Shown: piece after piece, positions 1-7,900 of the stretch
Layout: each line of letters begins with the position of its first letter
How positions within the stretch are numbered: position 1 is the first letter of the stretch
From: an uncultured Porphyromonadaceae bacterium
GTDB lineage: Bacteria > Bacteroidota > Bacteroidia > Bacteroidales > Muribaculaceae
DNA: 19,932 bases
Reading direction: 5' to 3'
Assembly: GCA_900547825.1 (NCBI GenBank)
Contig: URII01000047.1
Location: 1 to 19,932, forward strand
The notes under the pieces: generated by a model
Seen by the model: only the letters and a program-made list of their open reading frames with translations
Database searches by the model: none
Told to the model about the DNA's origin: nothing
Made by a program: the position numbers and the translations under genes

Positions 1-1
1 C

Positions 2-532
2 CGTCCGAAAGCCGAAGTAGACGCCCTGATGTCGCTGATAGTGATAGCACTTGAACGTGAGACCCCCGTACTGGTAAGCAACAATGTAAGGCTTACCATG
101 ATAGGAGACTTTGACAGAATGCCCCGGGAGGCTATGGAGCGCCTCGACAAATGTATGGAACTTACCGCCGGCTGCACAGGTCTTCAGCTCACCTTGGCCC
201 TCAGTTATTCATCCCGATGGGAAATAGCGCGCGCCACACGGTTACTGGCCGAAGAAGTTGCCAAAGGTACCATATCGCCTGAGGAAATCACGGACGAAAT
301 GTTTGCCGCTCGGCTATCCACCGCAGGAATGCCTGATCCGGACCTGATGATACGCACCGGAGGCGATGAGCGTGTATCGAATTTTCTTCTTTGGCAGATA
401 GCCTATTCCGAACTATATTTCACCGATGTATTCTGGCCCGATTTCACTCCGGAACGCTTCTATGAAGCCATTTTAGCCTATCAAGGCCGTGAACGCCGGT
501 TCGGCCTCACATCCGAACAAATAAAATCTTAG
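2..532 (+). CDS. uppS: Isoprenyl transferase (undecaprenyl diphosphate synthase), 3' part
   Basis: Cis-prenyltransferase that condenses isopentenyl diphosphate onto farnesyl diphosphate to make the C55 carrier for peptidoglycan and surface glycans; cytosolic, membrane-associated. The window starts inside the gene: the frame is open from base 2 with no stop before the first internal ATG at 29, and the residues ahead of that ATG (RPKAEVDALM) match the family, so 29 is not the true start. The N-terminal catalytic Asp and diphosphate-binding region lie upstream of the window. Visible family signatures are the LTAGxTGLQLTLALSYSSRWEI block and DLMIRTGGDERVSNFLLWQ, with the substrate-binding Arg codons at 353-355 and 371-373, followed by AYSELYFTDVFWPDF and a C-terminal RERRFG. 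The stop is 17 bp before bamA, so the two are probably co-transcribed, an arrangement I recall from other Bacteroidetes. Confidence 0.95.
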   Translation, partial: RPKAEVDALMSLIVIALERETPVLVSNNVRLTMIGDFDRMPREAMERLDKCMELTAGCTGLQLTLALSYSSRWEIARATRLLAEEVAKGTISPEEITDEMFAARLSTAGMPDPDLMIRTGGDERVSNFLLWQIAYSELYFTDVFWPDFTPERFYEAILAYQGRERRFGLTSEQIKS

Positions 533-549
533 AAATTCACCAACCGATC

Positions 550-3165
550 ATGTTTCACAAGATAAAACTGCTCATATTGCTGGCCTTTATCGGGGCTTGT
601 ACACATTCAGCGGCTCAGGAAATGCCCGACACCGTAATGAAGCCCACTGTGGTATACACCACTGTGCCCCGCAAATACGATATCGCCGGCATTAAAGTAA
701 CAGGCGCGCCCAACTATCAACCTGACATGGTGATAGGCTACAGCGGACTGCATATCGGCGAAAAGATAGAAATTCCGGGATCGGAAATCACAGCGGCATG
801 TAAACGCCTATGGTCACAGGAACTGTTTTCCTCTGTGGCAATAGCAGTGGAAAAAACGGTCGGCAACAAGGTATGGCTTGACATACAGCTGCGCCAGCAG
901 CCGCGTATATCCTCCGTAAATTACAACGGTGCCAAAAAAGGCGAACGAAAAGATCTTGAGGAAAAGCTCCAGCTCCTTAAAGGCAATCAGATAACACAGA
1001 ATATCATAAACAGAATCAAAACCATCGTAAAGCAGTATTACGAAAGCAAAGGATTCAGCAACGCACAGGTAGATGTAAAGCTCACCGATGACCTTTCCGA
1101 GCCCAATACTGTGATCGTGGACATAAATATAAACCGCCACGACAAAACCAAGGTTCACAAGATCTATATCGACGGCAACAAGGTGTTCTCCGATGGAAAG
1201 TTACAACGCGTAATGAAGAAAACCAATGAGAAAAACAAACTCATAAACCTCTTCAAGCAGAAAAAATTCGTTGAAAGCGACTTCCGCGACGACCTCAAAC
1301 GCATCATAGAGTTCTACAACTCCAAAGGCTACCGCGACGCCCGGATTCTCTCCGACAGTGTTGCCAAACATGATGAAAAGACCGTGGATGTATACATCAG
1401 GCTCGAAGAGGGTAACAAATACCATATCCGCGACATAGCGTGGGTTGGCAACACAGTGTATCCCACAGAGTTGCTACAAGACATACTCAACATGCGCCCG
1501 GGCGATGTCTATGACCAGAAAATGCTTGAAAAACGGTTGCGCGAGGATGATGACGCCGTAGCCAACCTATATATGAACAACGGCTATCTGTTCTTCCAGG
1601 TAATTCCCATAGAGCGCAATGTGGCCAACGACTCCATTGATCTGGAGTTCAGAGTGCTCGAAGGTCCGCAGGCAAGAATCAACAATGTGGTTATAAACGG
1701 TAATGACCGTCTGTATGAACGGGTGATACGCCGAGAGCTACGCATACGTCCGGGCGAATTGTTCTCGCGCGATGACCTTATGCGTTCTGTACGCGAAATA
1801 GCTCAGACAGGCCATTTCAATCCCGAGAATCTGAAGCCCGACGTACGCCCCAACGAGGATGACGGAACAGTGGATATAGTGCTGGACTTAGAGTCAAAAG
1901 CCAATGACCAGATAGAGTTTTCACTCGGATGGGGACAAACGGGTATCATCGGCAAGGTGGCCTTGAAGTTCAACAACTTCTCCATGCAGAACCTTCTTCA
2001 TCCCAAGAAATACAAAGGGTTGATACCTCAGGGCGAGGGACAGACATTCACTATCTCGGCCCAGACCAACGCCCGTTATTATCAGGCTTACAGCATATCC
2101 TTCCTCGACCCGTGGTTCGGCGGCAAAAGGCCTAACGCATTCTCCATCTCGGCATATTTCAGCCGCCAGACAGGTGTGAACTCCTCCTACTACAACAATA
2201 TGTGGGGCAACTCCTATTACAACTACGGCCTCGGCAACTCATGGAACAACAACAGCAACTATTACAACAACAGCTATCAGAACGCCTACGACCCCAACAA
2301 GGTGCTCCAGATGGCAAGCCTGACTGTAGGTTTCGGCAAACGCCTGAAATGGCCTGACGACTATTTCACATTCCAGACCGACCTTTCCTACAACTGGTAT
2401 TATCTCAAGAACTGGGAATATCTGTATTACATGAACAACGGTACGTCAAACTCTATTGTGCTCGGGCTCACGCTTGCGCGCAACTCAATCGACAACCCGA
2501 TATACACACGCCGCGGATCCACATTCTCCCTCAACCTCTCGCTCACTCCGCCGTGGTCGCTGTTCCAGAACAAGGACTGGAAGAAACTCTATGAGGAAAA
2601 CACTCCCGAATCGAAGAAAGAGCTCTATTCATGGATAGAATACTGGAAGCTGCGCTTCAAGTCACGCACCTACACACCGCTCACCGACCCCAACGGACAA
2701 TGGACTCTGGTGCTCATGACCCGTGCCGACATAGGATTGCTCGGAAGCTACAACCGTTGGCGCCGCACACCATTCGAGACATTCTATGTGGGAGGCGACG
2801 GAATGTCGGGATCATATGCCTATGCCACCGAAACAATCGGATTGCGCGGCTATGAGAACGGATCTCTCACTCCGTGGGGCAAAGAGGGCTATGCCTATAC
2901 CCGCTTCGGGCTTGAACTCCACTTCCCGTTCCTGCTCCAGCCCTCCACCACCATATATGGCCTTACATTTGTAGAAGCCGGCAACGCATGGACCTCAGTG
3001 GCCAACTTCTCGCCCTTCACATTCAAACGCAGTGCCGGCGCCGGCCTGCGCATATTCCTCCCGATGGTAGGTATGATGGGTATTGACTGGGCCTATGGCT
3101 TCGACAAGGTATTCGGCACCCGTGGCGGAAGTCACTTCCACTTCATCCTCGGACAGGAATTTTAA
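550..3165 (+). CDS. bamA: BamA outer membrane assembly factor
   Basis: Central Omp85-family subunit that folds and inserts beta-barrel proteins into the outer membrane. The 871 residues show a hydrophobic signal sequence (about 1-22), five predicted POTRA domains (roughly 42-115, 118-198, 201-286, 290-371, 374-449) and a C-terminal 16-strand-type barrel (about 452-871) ending in Phe, the usual terminal barrel residue. The conserved loop-6 motif appears as LRGY at 765-768. Two oddities: a very Asn/Tyr-rich stretch at 544-580, probably an extracellular loop insertion, and IGAC at 14-17, which resembles a lipobox although AA-Q near 21-23 also fits signal peptidase I. The start ATG 17 bp after uppS puts the signal peptide at the N-terminus, so I accept it. 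Downstream lie two Skp-like periplasmic chaperones that would deliver clients to it. Confidence 0.96.
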   Translation: MFHKIKLLILLAFIGACTHSAAQEMPDTVMKPTVVYTTVPRKYDIAGIKVTGAPNYQPDMVIGYSGLHIGEKIEIPGSEITAACKRLWSQELFSSVAIAVEKTVGNKVWLDIQLRQQPRISSVNYNGAKKGERKDLEEKLQLLKGNQITQNIINRIKTIVKQYYESKGFSNAQVDVKLTDDLSEPNTVIVDININRHDKTKVHKIYIDGNKVFSDGKLQRVMKKTNEKNKLINLFKQKKFVESDFRDDLKRIIEFYNSKGYRDARILSDSVAKHDEKTVDVYIRLEEGNKYHIRDIAWVGNTVYPTELLQDILNMRPGDVYDQKMLEKRLREDDDAVANLYMNNGYLFFQVIPIERNVANDSIDLEFRVLEGPQARINNVVINGNDRLYERVIRRELRIRPGELFSRDDLMRSVREIAQTGHFNPENLKPDVRPNEDDGTVDIVLDLESKANDQIEFSLGWGQTGIIGKVALKFNNFSMQNLLHPKKYKGLIPQGEGQTFTISAQTNARYYQAYSISFLDPWFGGKRPNAFSISAYFSRQTGVNSSYYNNMWGNSYYNYGLGNSWNNNSNYYNNSYQNAYDPNKVLQMASLTVGFGKRLKWPDDYFTFQTDLSYNWYYLKNWEYLYYMNNGTSNSIVLGLTLARNSIDNPIYTRRGSTFSLNLSLTPPWSLFQNKDWKKLYEENTPESKKELYSWIEYWKLRFKSRTYTPLTDPNGQWTLVLMTRADIGLLGSYNRWRRTPFETFYVGGDGMSGSYAYATETIGLRGYENGSLTPWGKEGYAYTRFGLELHFPFLLQPSTTIYGLTFVEAGNAWTSVANFSPFTFKRSAGAGLRIFLPMVGMMGIDWAYGFDKVFGTRGGSHFHFILGQEF

Positions 3166-3231
3166 CCGGCGTTTAAACATTTGAAGCGTGAGATTGTCAT
3201 AATCTATAAACGACTCATTAATTTCACACAC

Positions 3232-3747
3232 ATGAAGAAGATACTTATCATTATGGCCATAGTGCTGGGCGCAGCGTTCTCAGCCGGGGCCCAGAAGTTT
3301 GCCATGGTCGACATGGAATATATACTGAAAAATGTGCCTGCTTTCGAGATGGCCAACGAACAGCTCAACCAGCTTTCACTACGATGGCAGAAAGAGGTGG
3401 AGCAAGCCGCCACCGAGGCACAGACCCTGTATAAGAACTATCAGAACGAAAAAGTATTCCTGACCGACGACATGCAGAAGCGCCGCGAGGAAGAGATCGT
3501 GGCCAAGAACAATGCGGCCACCGAACTCCGCAACAAATACTTCGGCCCGGAAGGTGAGCTTTACAAGAAGCGTCAGAGCTTGCTTAAGCCCATTCAGGAC
3601 GATGTGTACAACGCCATAAAGAAAGTGGCCGAAGAGCGTGGATACATGGCCATATTCGACCGGGCCTCATCAGCCGACGTAATATTCGCCTCCCCACGTA
3701 TCGATGTCAGCAAGGAAGTCCTTGCCAAGTTAGGTTTTTCAAATTAA
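3232..3747 (+). CDS. OmpH/Skp-family periplasmic chaperone (first copy)
   Basis: Skp-like chaperone expected to hold unfolded outer-membrane proteins in the periplasm on their way to BamA. I chose the ATG at 3232 because it places a classic signal peptide (MKKILIIMAIVLGAAFSAGAQ) at the N-terminus; a longer reading from a TTG at 3181 would add 17 residues ahead of it. The mature protein begins KFAMVDMEYIL, the beta strand typical of this family, followed by a long charged, helical middle (about 45-130) rich in Gln, Glu and Lys, consistent with the tentacle-like coiled-coil arms, and ends in a second short beta segment (YMAIFDRASSADVIFASPRIDVS). The product is 171 residues, the usual size. It starts 66 bp after bamA and is followed 69 bp later by a paralogue. 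The family assignment is firm; the specific clients are inference. Confidence 0.92.
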   Translation: MKKILIIMAIVLGAAFSAGAQKFAMVDMEYILKNVPAFEMANEQLNQLSLRWQKEVEQAATEAQTLYKNYQNEKVFLTDDMQKRREEEIVAKNNAATELRNKYFGPEGELYKKRQSLLKPIQDDVYNAIKKVAEERGYMAIFDRASSADVIFASPRIDVSKEVLAKLGFSN

Positions 3748-3753
3748 TTTGAC

Positions 3754-3761
3754 TAAATTTG
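3754..3761 (+). promoter_or_regulatory. Candidate -7 box ahead of second ompH gene
   Basis: TAAATTTG matches the Bacteroidetes -7 consensus TAnnTTTG and lies in the 69-bp gap between the two ompH genes, which would give a leader of about 50 nt. No good TTTG lies 19-21 bp upstream (that region is inside the preceding gene's last codons), so this is weak. If real, the second chaperone gene can be expressed independently of bamA. Confidence 0.35.
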
Positions 3762-3816
3762 CGGGGTGCATAAGCCACCTCTCCATTCTGAAAATTAACT
3801 AAACCATAATACCGAA

Positions 3817-4311
3817 ATGATTAAAAAAATTATTGTAGCGCTCTTTGTAGCAATCCCTTTCTTAGCCTCTGCGCAAGCCAAATTTGGAGTTGTCAATGTT
3901 GAGGAACTCACCCGCAGCATGCCCGAGTACACCAAGGTTCAGGAAGAAATAGCCACAATCAACAATAAACTTCAGGAAGAAGCCAAGGGAATGGAGAGCG
4001 AAATCCAGAAAAAATATGACGAATTCCAGGCCCTTTCGCCCGACACCCCCGACGCCATCAAACAGCGCCGCCAGCAGGAAATCGAGGAACTGGCCCAGAA
4101 ATATCAGCAGTGGCGTGCCTCTGCCAACCAGAATCTCCAGCAGCAGACCGAACTTCTCGTAGCTCCCGTTCAGCAGAAAGTGCAGCGTGCCATTCAGGCT
4201 GTAGGCGAAGCCGGAAACTTCACATTCATTTTCTACAATGAAATGCCTATCTTCACCGGAAAGGACGTGATTGACGTCACCCCCAAAGTGAAGACAGAGC
4301 TCGGCCTCTGA
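3817..4311 (+). CDS. OmpH/Skp-family periplasmic chaperone (second copy)
   Basis: Second Skp-like chaperone gene in tandem with the first. Residues 1-20 form a signal peptide (MIKKIIVALFVAIPFLASAQ); the mature protein opens with AKFGVVNVEELTRSMPEY, the same beta-strand entry as the upstream paralogue, then a Gln/Glu-rich helical arm (about 38-125) and a closing strand region (FTFIFYNEMPIFTGKDVIDVT). Its 164 residues are normal for the family. The two copies share architecture but clearly differ in sequence, so the duplication is old rather than recent, as expected for paralogues with different clients or partners. A strong hairpin terminator begins 26 bp after the stop, closing the uppS-bamA-ompH-ompH unit. 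In some relatives I recall murI following here; it is absent in this window. Confidence 0.92.
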   Translation: MIKKIIVALFVAIPFLASAQAKFGVVNVEELTRSMPEYTKVQEEIATINNKLQEEAKGMESEIQKKYDEFQALSPDTPDAIKQRRQQEIEELAQKYQQWRASANQNLQQQTELLVAPVQQKVQRAIQAVGEAGNFTFIFYNEMPIFTGKDVIDVTPKVKTELGL

Positions 4312-4337
4312 TCCTACCGCTGATTTAAGATACACCG

Positions 4338-4377
4338 CAGGCGCCATTGCTGAATGAGCAATGGCGCCTGTTGTATT
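4338..4377 (+). terminator. Intrinsic terminator after the second ompH gene
   Basis: A perfect 14-bp stem (4338-4351 with 4357-4370) closes a 5-nt loop GAATG and is followed by TTGTATT. It sits 26 bp after the ompH stop and faces the convergent rplS terminator. The stem is GC-rich at its base, and the T-rich tail is short but adequate. Confidence 0.8.
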
Positions 4378-4405
4378 CCACCATTTAGAAGCAGTTATTG
4401 CCAAC

Positions 4406-4440
4406 AAAAAACGTCCGCCTCCCTGAACGGAAAGCGGACG
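4406..4440 (-). terminator. Intrinsic terminator of rplS
   Basis: Read on the minus strand, a 7-bp GC-rich stem (CGTCCGC at 4440-4434 in minus sense, pairing with 4418-4412) is followed directly by six T residues (complement of 4411-4406). It lies 25 bp after the rplS stop codon, a typical position and form for an intrinsic terminator. Confidence 0.85.
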
Positions 4441-4464
4441 CCATAATGATGAAATCGAACCGGA

Positions 4465-4815
4465 TTATTTAAGACGACGCTCTTTGATGCGTGCTTTCTT
4501 ACCGGTGAGTTTGCGGAGATAGTAAAGTTTGGCACGGCGAACTTTACCGTACTTGTTCACAACTATAGAGTCAATGAACGGAGATTCGATGGGGAAGATA
4601 CGCTCAACACCGATGTTGTCGCTCATCTTGCGGACGGTGAAACGTTTTTTGTCACCTTCGCCAGAAATGCGTATCACAACGCCGCGATACTGCTGAATAC
4701 GCTCCTTGTTACCCTCTTTGATACGATAAGCCACAGTAATGGTGTCACCGGGGCCGAAATCGGGGTGCTGCTTGCCGGTGGCATATGCCTCCTCGACAAC
4801 TTTAATTAAATCCAT
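4465..4815 (-). CDS. rplS: 50S ribosomal protein L19
   Basis: Ribosomal protein bL19, located at the 30S-50S interface. All 116 residues read as the family: MDLIKVVEEAY at the N-terminus, PGDTITVAYRIKEGNKERIQQYRGVVIRISG in the middle beta barrel, RFTVRKMSDNIGVERIFPIESPFIDSI, and the basic C-terminal tail KVRRAKLYYLRKLTGKKARIKERRLK. Length is normal. In many bacteria rplS lies with rpsP, rimM and trmD; here it stands apart, with its own promoter (4895-4926) and its own terminator, so it is a monocistronic unit. The leader of about 70 nt contains a small hairpin that could be a regulatory site, though no known r-protein leader was identified. Confidence 0.98.
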   Translation of the reverse strand: MDLIKVVEEAYATGKQHPDFGPGDTITVAYRIKEGNKERIQQYRGVVIRISGEGDKKRFTVRKMSDNIGVERIFPIESPFIDSIVVNKYGKVRRAKLYYLRKLTGKKARIKERRLK

Positions 4816-4853
4816 TGCTTATTTAAGTTTTTAATTAACAATAATCGCAATAT

Positions 4854-4874
4854 GGCCAAGCCGCTTGTCTTGCC
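4854..4874 (-). other. Small hairpin in the rplS leader
   Basis: On the minus strand GGCAAG pairs with CTTGGCC through six base pairs with one bulged G, closing an 8-nt loop ACAAGCGG; CAAG-CGG-CTTG is an alternative pairing. It lies within the predicted 5' leader, about 40 nt ahead of the start codon. This could be an L19 autoregulatory site or simply chance; the stem is short. Confidence 0.35.
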
Positions 4875-4894
4875 AGAGATTACGAAACCGGGTG

Positions 4895-4926
4895 CAAATT
4901 TAACCATTTATCCCGACACTGACAAA
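4895..4926 (-). promoter_or_regulatory. rplS promoter, Bacteroidetes type
   Basis: Minus-strand -33 element TTTG (4926-4923), a 20-bp spacer and -7 element TAAATTTG (4902-4895) match the Bacteroidetes housekeeping promoter exactly. Transcription would begin near 4889, giving a leader of about 70 nt. Confidence 0.75.
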
Positions 4927-4947
4927 TATTTTCACATACGAGCGGCA

Positions 4948-7900
4948 CTATTTCACCACAATCTTGCGGCATGAGGATCCTTGGCGCATTATGTAAATAC
5001 CCGGCACAGTAGGCCTTGATGAAAGCCGTATACCTCCGGTGGAATAATATTCAGGTTCAGAGATGTTATCTTCAGTACCCGGCACTGTGACGGAAGATAA
5101 TCCCGTAACTACAGGTTCGGACAGTGCGGACACCCCCTTGTCGAATACCGAACGGACACGGACACTTTCTCCCTGCACGACATCAGCCGTAGTCATAACC
5201 GGAGTAGTGAGAGGCTCAGCATTAAGCTTACGCCAATCGGACGTTTCAGGATCTCCCGCAAACACATCATAGCCTATAAGTGAAGCTTCAACAGGCGCGG
5301 CCGTAAAGCTCACATCATCGATAAAGAACATGTAAGCGTCGTGACTTATGTTGCATATTGCAAAATAGGTAGTTCCTTCGGGAAGATCAGCTTCATATCG
5401 GGTCCATTCGGCAGGAACACGCTCCACAGTTGACAGCTCAGTGAAAGAGGATGGAAGCCTGTCGTTAACGGAATACATTATGCGGAATTTCTCCGGAAAT
5501 ACCATCCCCGAACTGCGAGCATAGAACGAAATGTTCTGGGCCGCTCCGGAAAGGCGCGGAGAGATCAACCAGTCGTCATTATCGCGGTCAGTGGAGTTAA
5601 TGATATCAACCGAGGCCGACATCATGCACTGGCCACCGGTATGCGGAGCGAAAGATGAGGTACCTATTTGAGGGAAGTAACCGTCGTGATTGTTAAACAC
5701 CATAAAAGCCATTGGAGCGAACATATTGGGATATGAGTGATAACCGTCGCGTATACCGTAAACAGCACAGGCGTCACCATCGTTAAATGCCCACTCCCCT
5801 GCCTTGTTGATCTCAAACTCATCGTATGCCTCAAAGCTTTCTGTAACAGTACGGGCAGGCAGATCGTCAGGATCAACTGCATTCCATTCAATCCGGAAAC
5901 TGTCGCCGGCTTCTTTAACAGCGGTAAGCCCCTCAGGAACCGGCAGATATGCGTCAGCCACTTTCGAAGTGACGGTCACGCTATTGTTATCCGGATTCTC
6001 GTCACCGCCCACATTGAGTTCAACTTTGTAAACATTCGTTTCACCCGGGCCGTCGCCACAGGTTATATCAAATGTGAAATCTTTACTTTCACCACGCTCC
6101 AGCGAGGTTCCTTCCGAACTATAAAGATCCTCACCGTTTTTCAACAGGGTCACAATGTAGTCACCTGACGGACTTACACCAAGATTGGTGACACGGATGT
6201 TGCAACGGTGGACGTTGCTCTGGATCATTTCATACGGGATGCGTGCGCGCGAAATCTCCATATCAAGCTCCGGCTCGTTTTTCACTGATATGTTATCGAT
6301 ACAGATCGGTATTTCATGAGCGGCACATACACCGGTGATAGCAACACGCACATCGGCACCTCTATAAGATGAAAGAGGCACAAGCACCTCATGCCATCCG
6401 CGGGTATCCTGGCCTATCACTACCTTGAGAAGCTCATCGTCGTTAACCGCAACAGTAAAATTATCCGCCGCTTCGGGTACGGCATAATAGAACAGCGACA
6501 AATAAGGATTCGCAGCATCCGCATCAATATGTATCTTGCCTGTGCGGAATACGGAGCTGTCGCCAGTTGTCAAAGTAACCATCGACATCATACCACCGTC
6601 AGGTGTCACAGGATAAATATCATGCAACACCATTCCTTCGAAAAAGCCCCATCGGGCCACTGCATGAACCGGATCGGCAATAATCTCAGCCTCCTGATTC
6701 TCAGTGAGCAAAGCGCCGGGGAAATTCTCTGCAAACGGCATAGAGAACGGTGAGCCTACTGCAACAATTCCAGTAGAAGCGCCTTTTGCCGACATGCCAG
6801 CGGCAGTCACAGCCTTCAAAGTAAACGCTGTAATGCGTTGCGGATCATTAAGCGCCACATATTCTATTGTAGCACTGTTGCCGCTAAGATTGTCGGCTAC
6901 AATATTATTTTCAGAGTCAGTAATTATATAGGATACTGCCGACGGCGCTATTTCGTGCCCATAGATATTTGATGTGACAGGCTGCCATTCAAAATGGAGC
7001 GTTCCGTATGTAGGTTCCTCAACCCCAAGCATAACAGGATTTGATGGAGCCGCCATCCCGACATAAACCGTGGCTTTGGAGTCAAACCCTTTGCCCTGTG
7101 AATTTTCTACCGTCGCGGTATAGGTGTAGAAACCGTTCTCTGCAATCGACGTGTCAGTGAATGAAACAGGCTCTCCGGGGCGTGAAGATAGTGTGGTGAG
7201 ATCATTGCCGTCGCGTTTTATAACCACGGAGGTTATATCCGTGAGTGTGCCACCACTCATTGTAACTGACGGAGCGGTCAGTGAGATTGTGGCGCTCAGC
7301 TGGCCTGTAGTTTCGGGCACTACTGAATAGTCATCTATTTCAGCCGGAGCATCCCCGTTTACCGCACGGCTCACCTCTATATCATCGACATAGAGCATGA
7401 ACATGCCCGGTGCGCTTGACGCATGTACCGCAATATAGTATGTACCGTCGGCCTCGACTGTGAATCTATTGGAATACAGGCGTGGAACAGTATTGTCAAC
7501 CACAGTTTCGGGAACAATAACACGGGTTAGCGCCGAAGCTTCGGGAGAGGTGCCGATATAGGCTCCTATTTTCTCTTCATAATCAGGATTATCGCACCAT
7601 GCCTTAAAATCAAGTCTATAGAAATGACCGGCTTTGAGCGATAGCGCCGGAGTCACAAGATAATCATCCTTTGGCACAGTGTTGCCCATATCATTACGTA
7701 TCGACACATATTTACCGTTGCGGTCATAACGCCAGGTATTGCTGTCGTCGGCAACATTGATCACCGACATCGATGCAAACTCTTCGGGCGTGTTGAATGA
7801 AACAGTGAATGTGTTGTCAGAAACCGGATCGTCAGGATCATCGGGATTGTCAGGATTATCCGGATCTGTGCCCCCACCGCTTCCGCCAGTGTATGTAACA

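Noticed and set aside
3191..3205. Small inverted repeat AGATT-GTCAT-AATCT after bamA
   Set aside because: A 5-bp AT-rich stem without a T-tract is too weak to call a terminator or operator.
3181..3231. Upstream extension of the first ompH gene from TTG at 3181
   Set aside because: It would put 17 polar residues ahead of a clear signal peptide; the ATG at 3232 gives the expected N-terminus.
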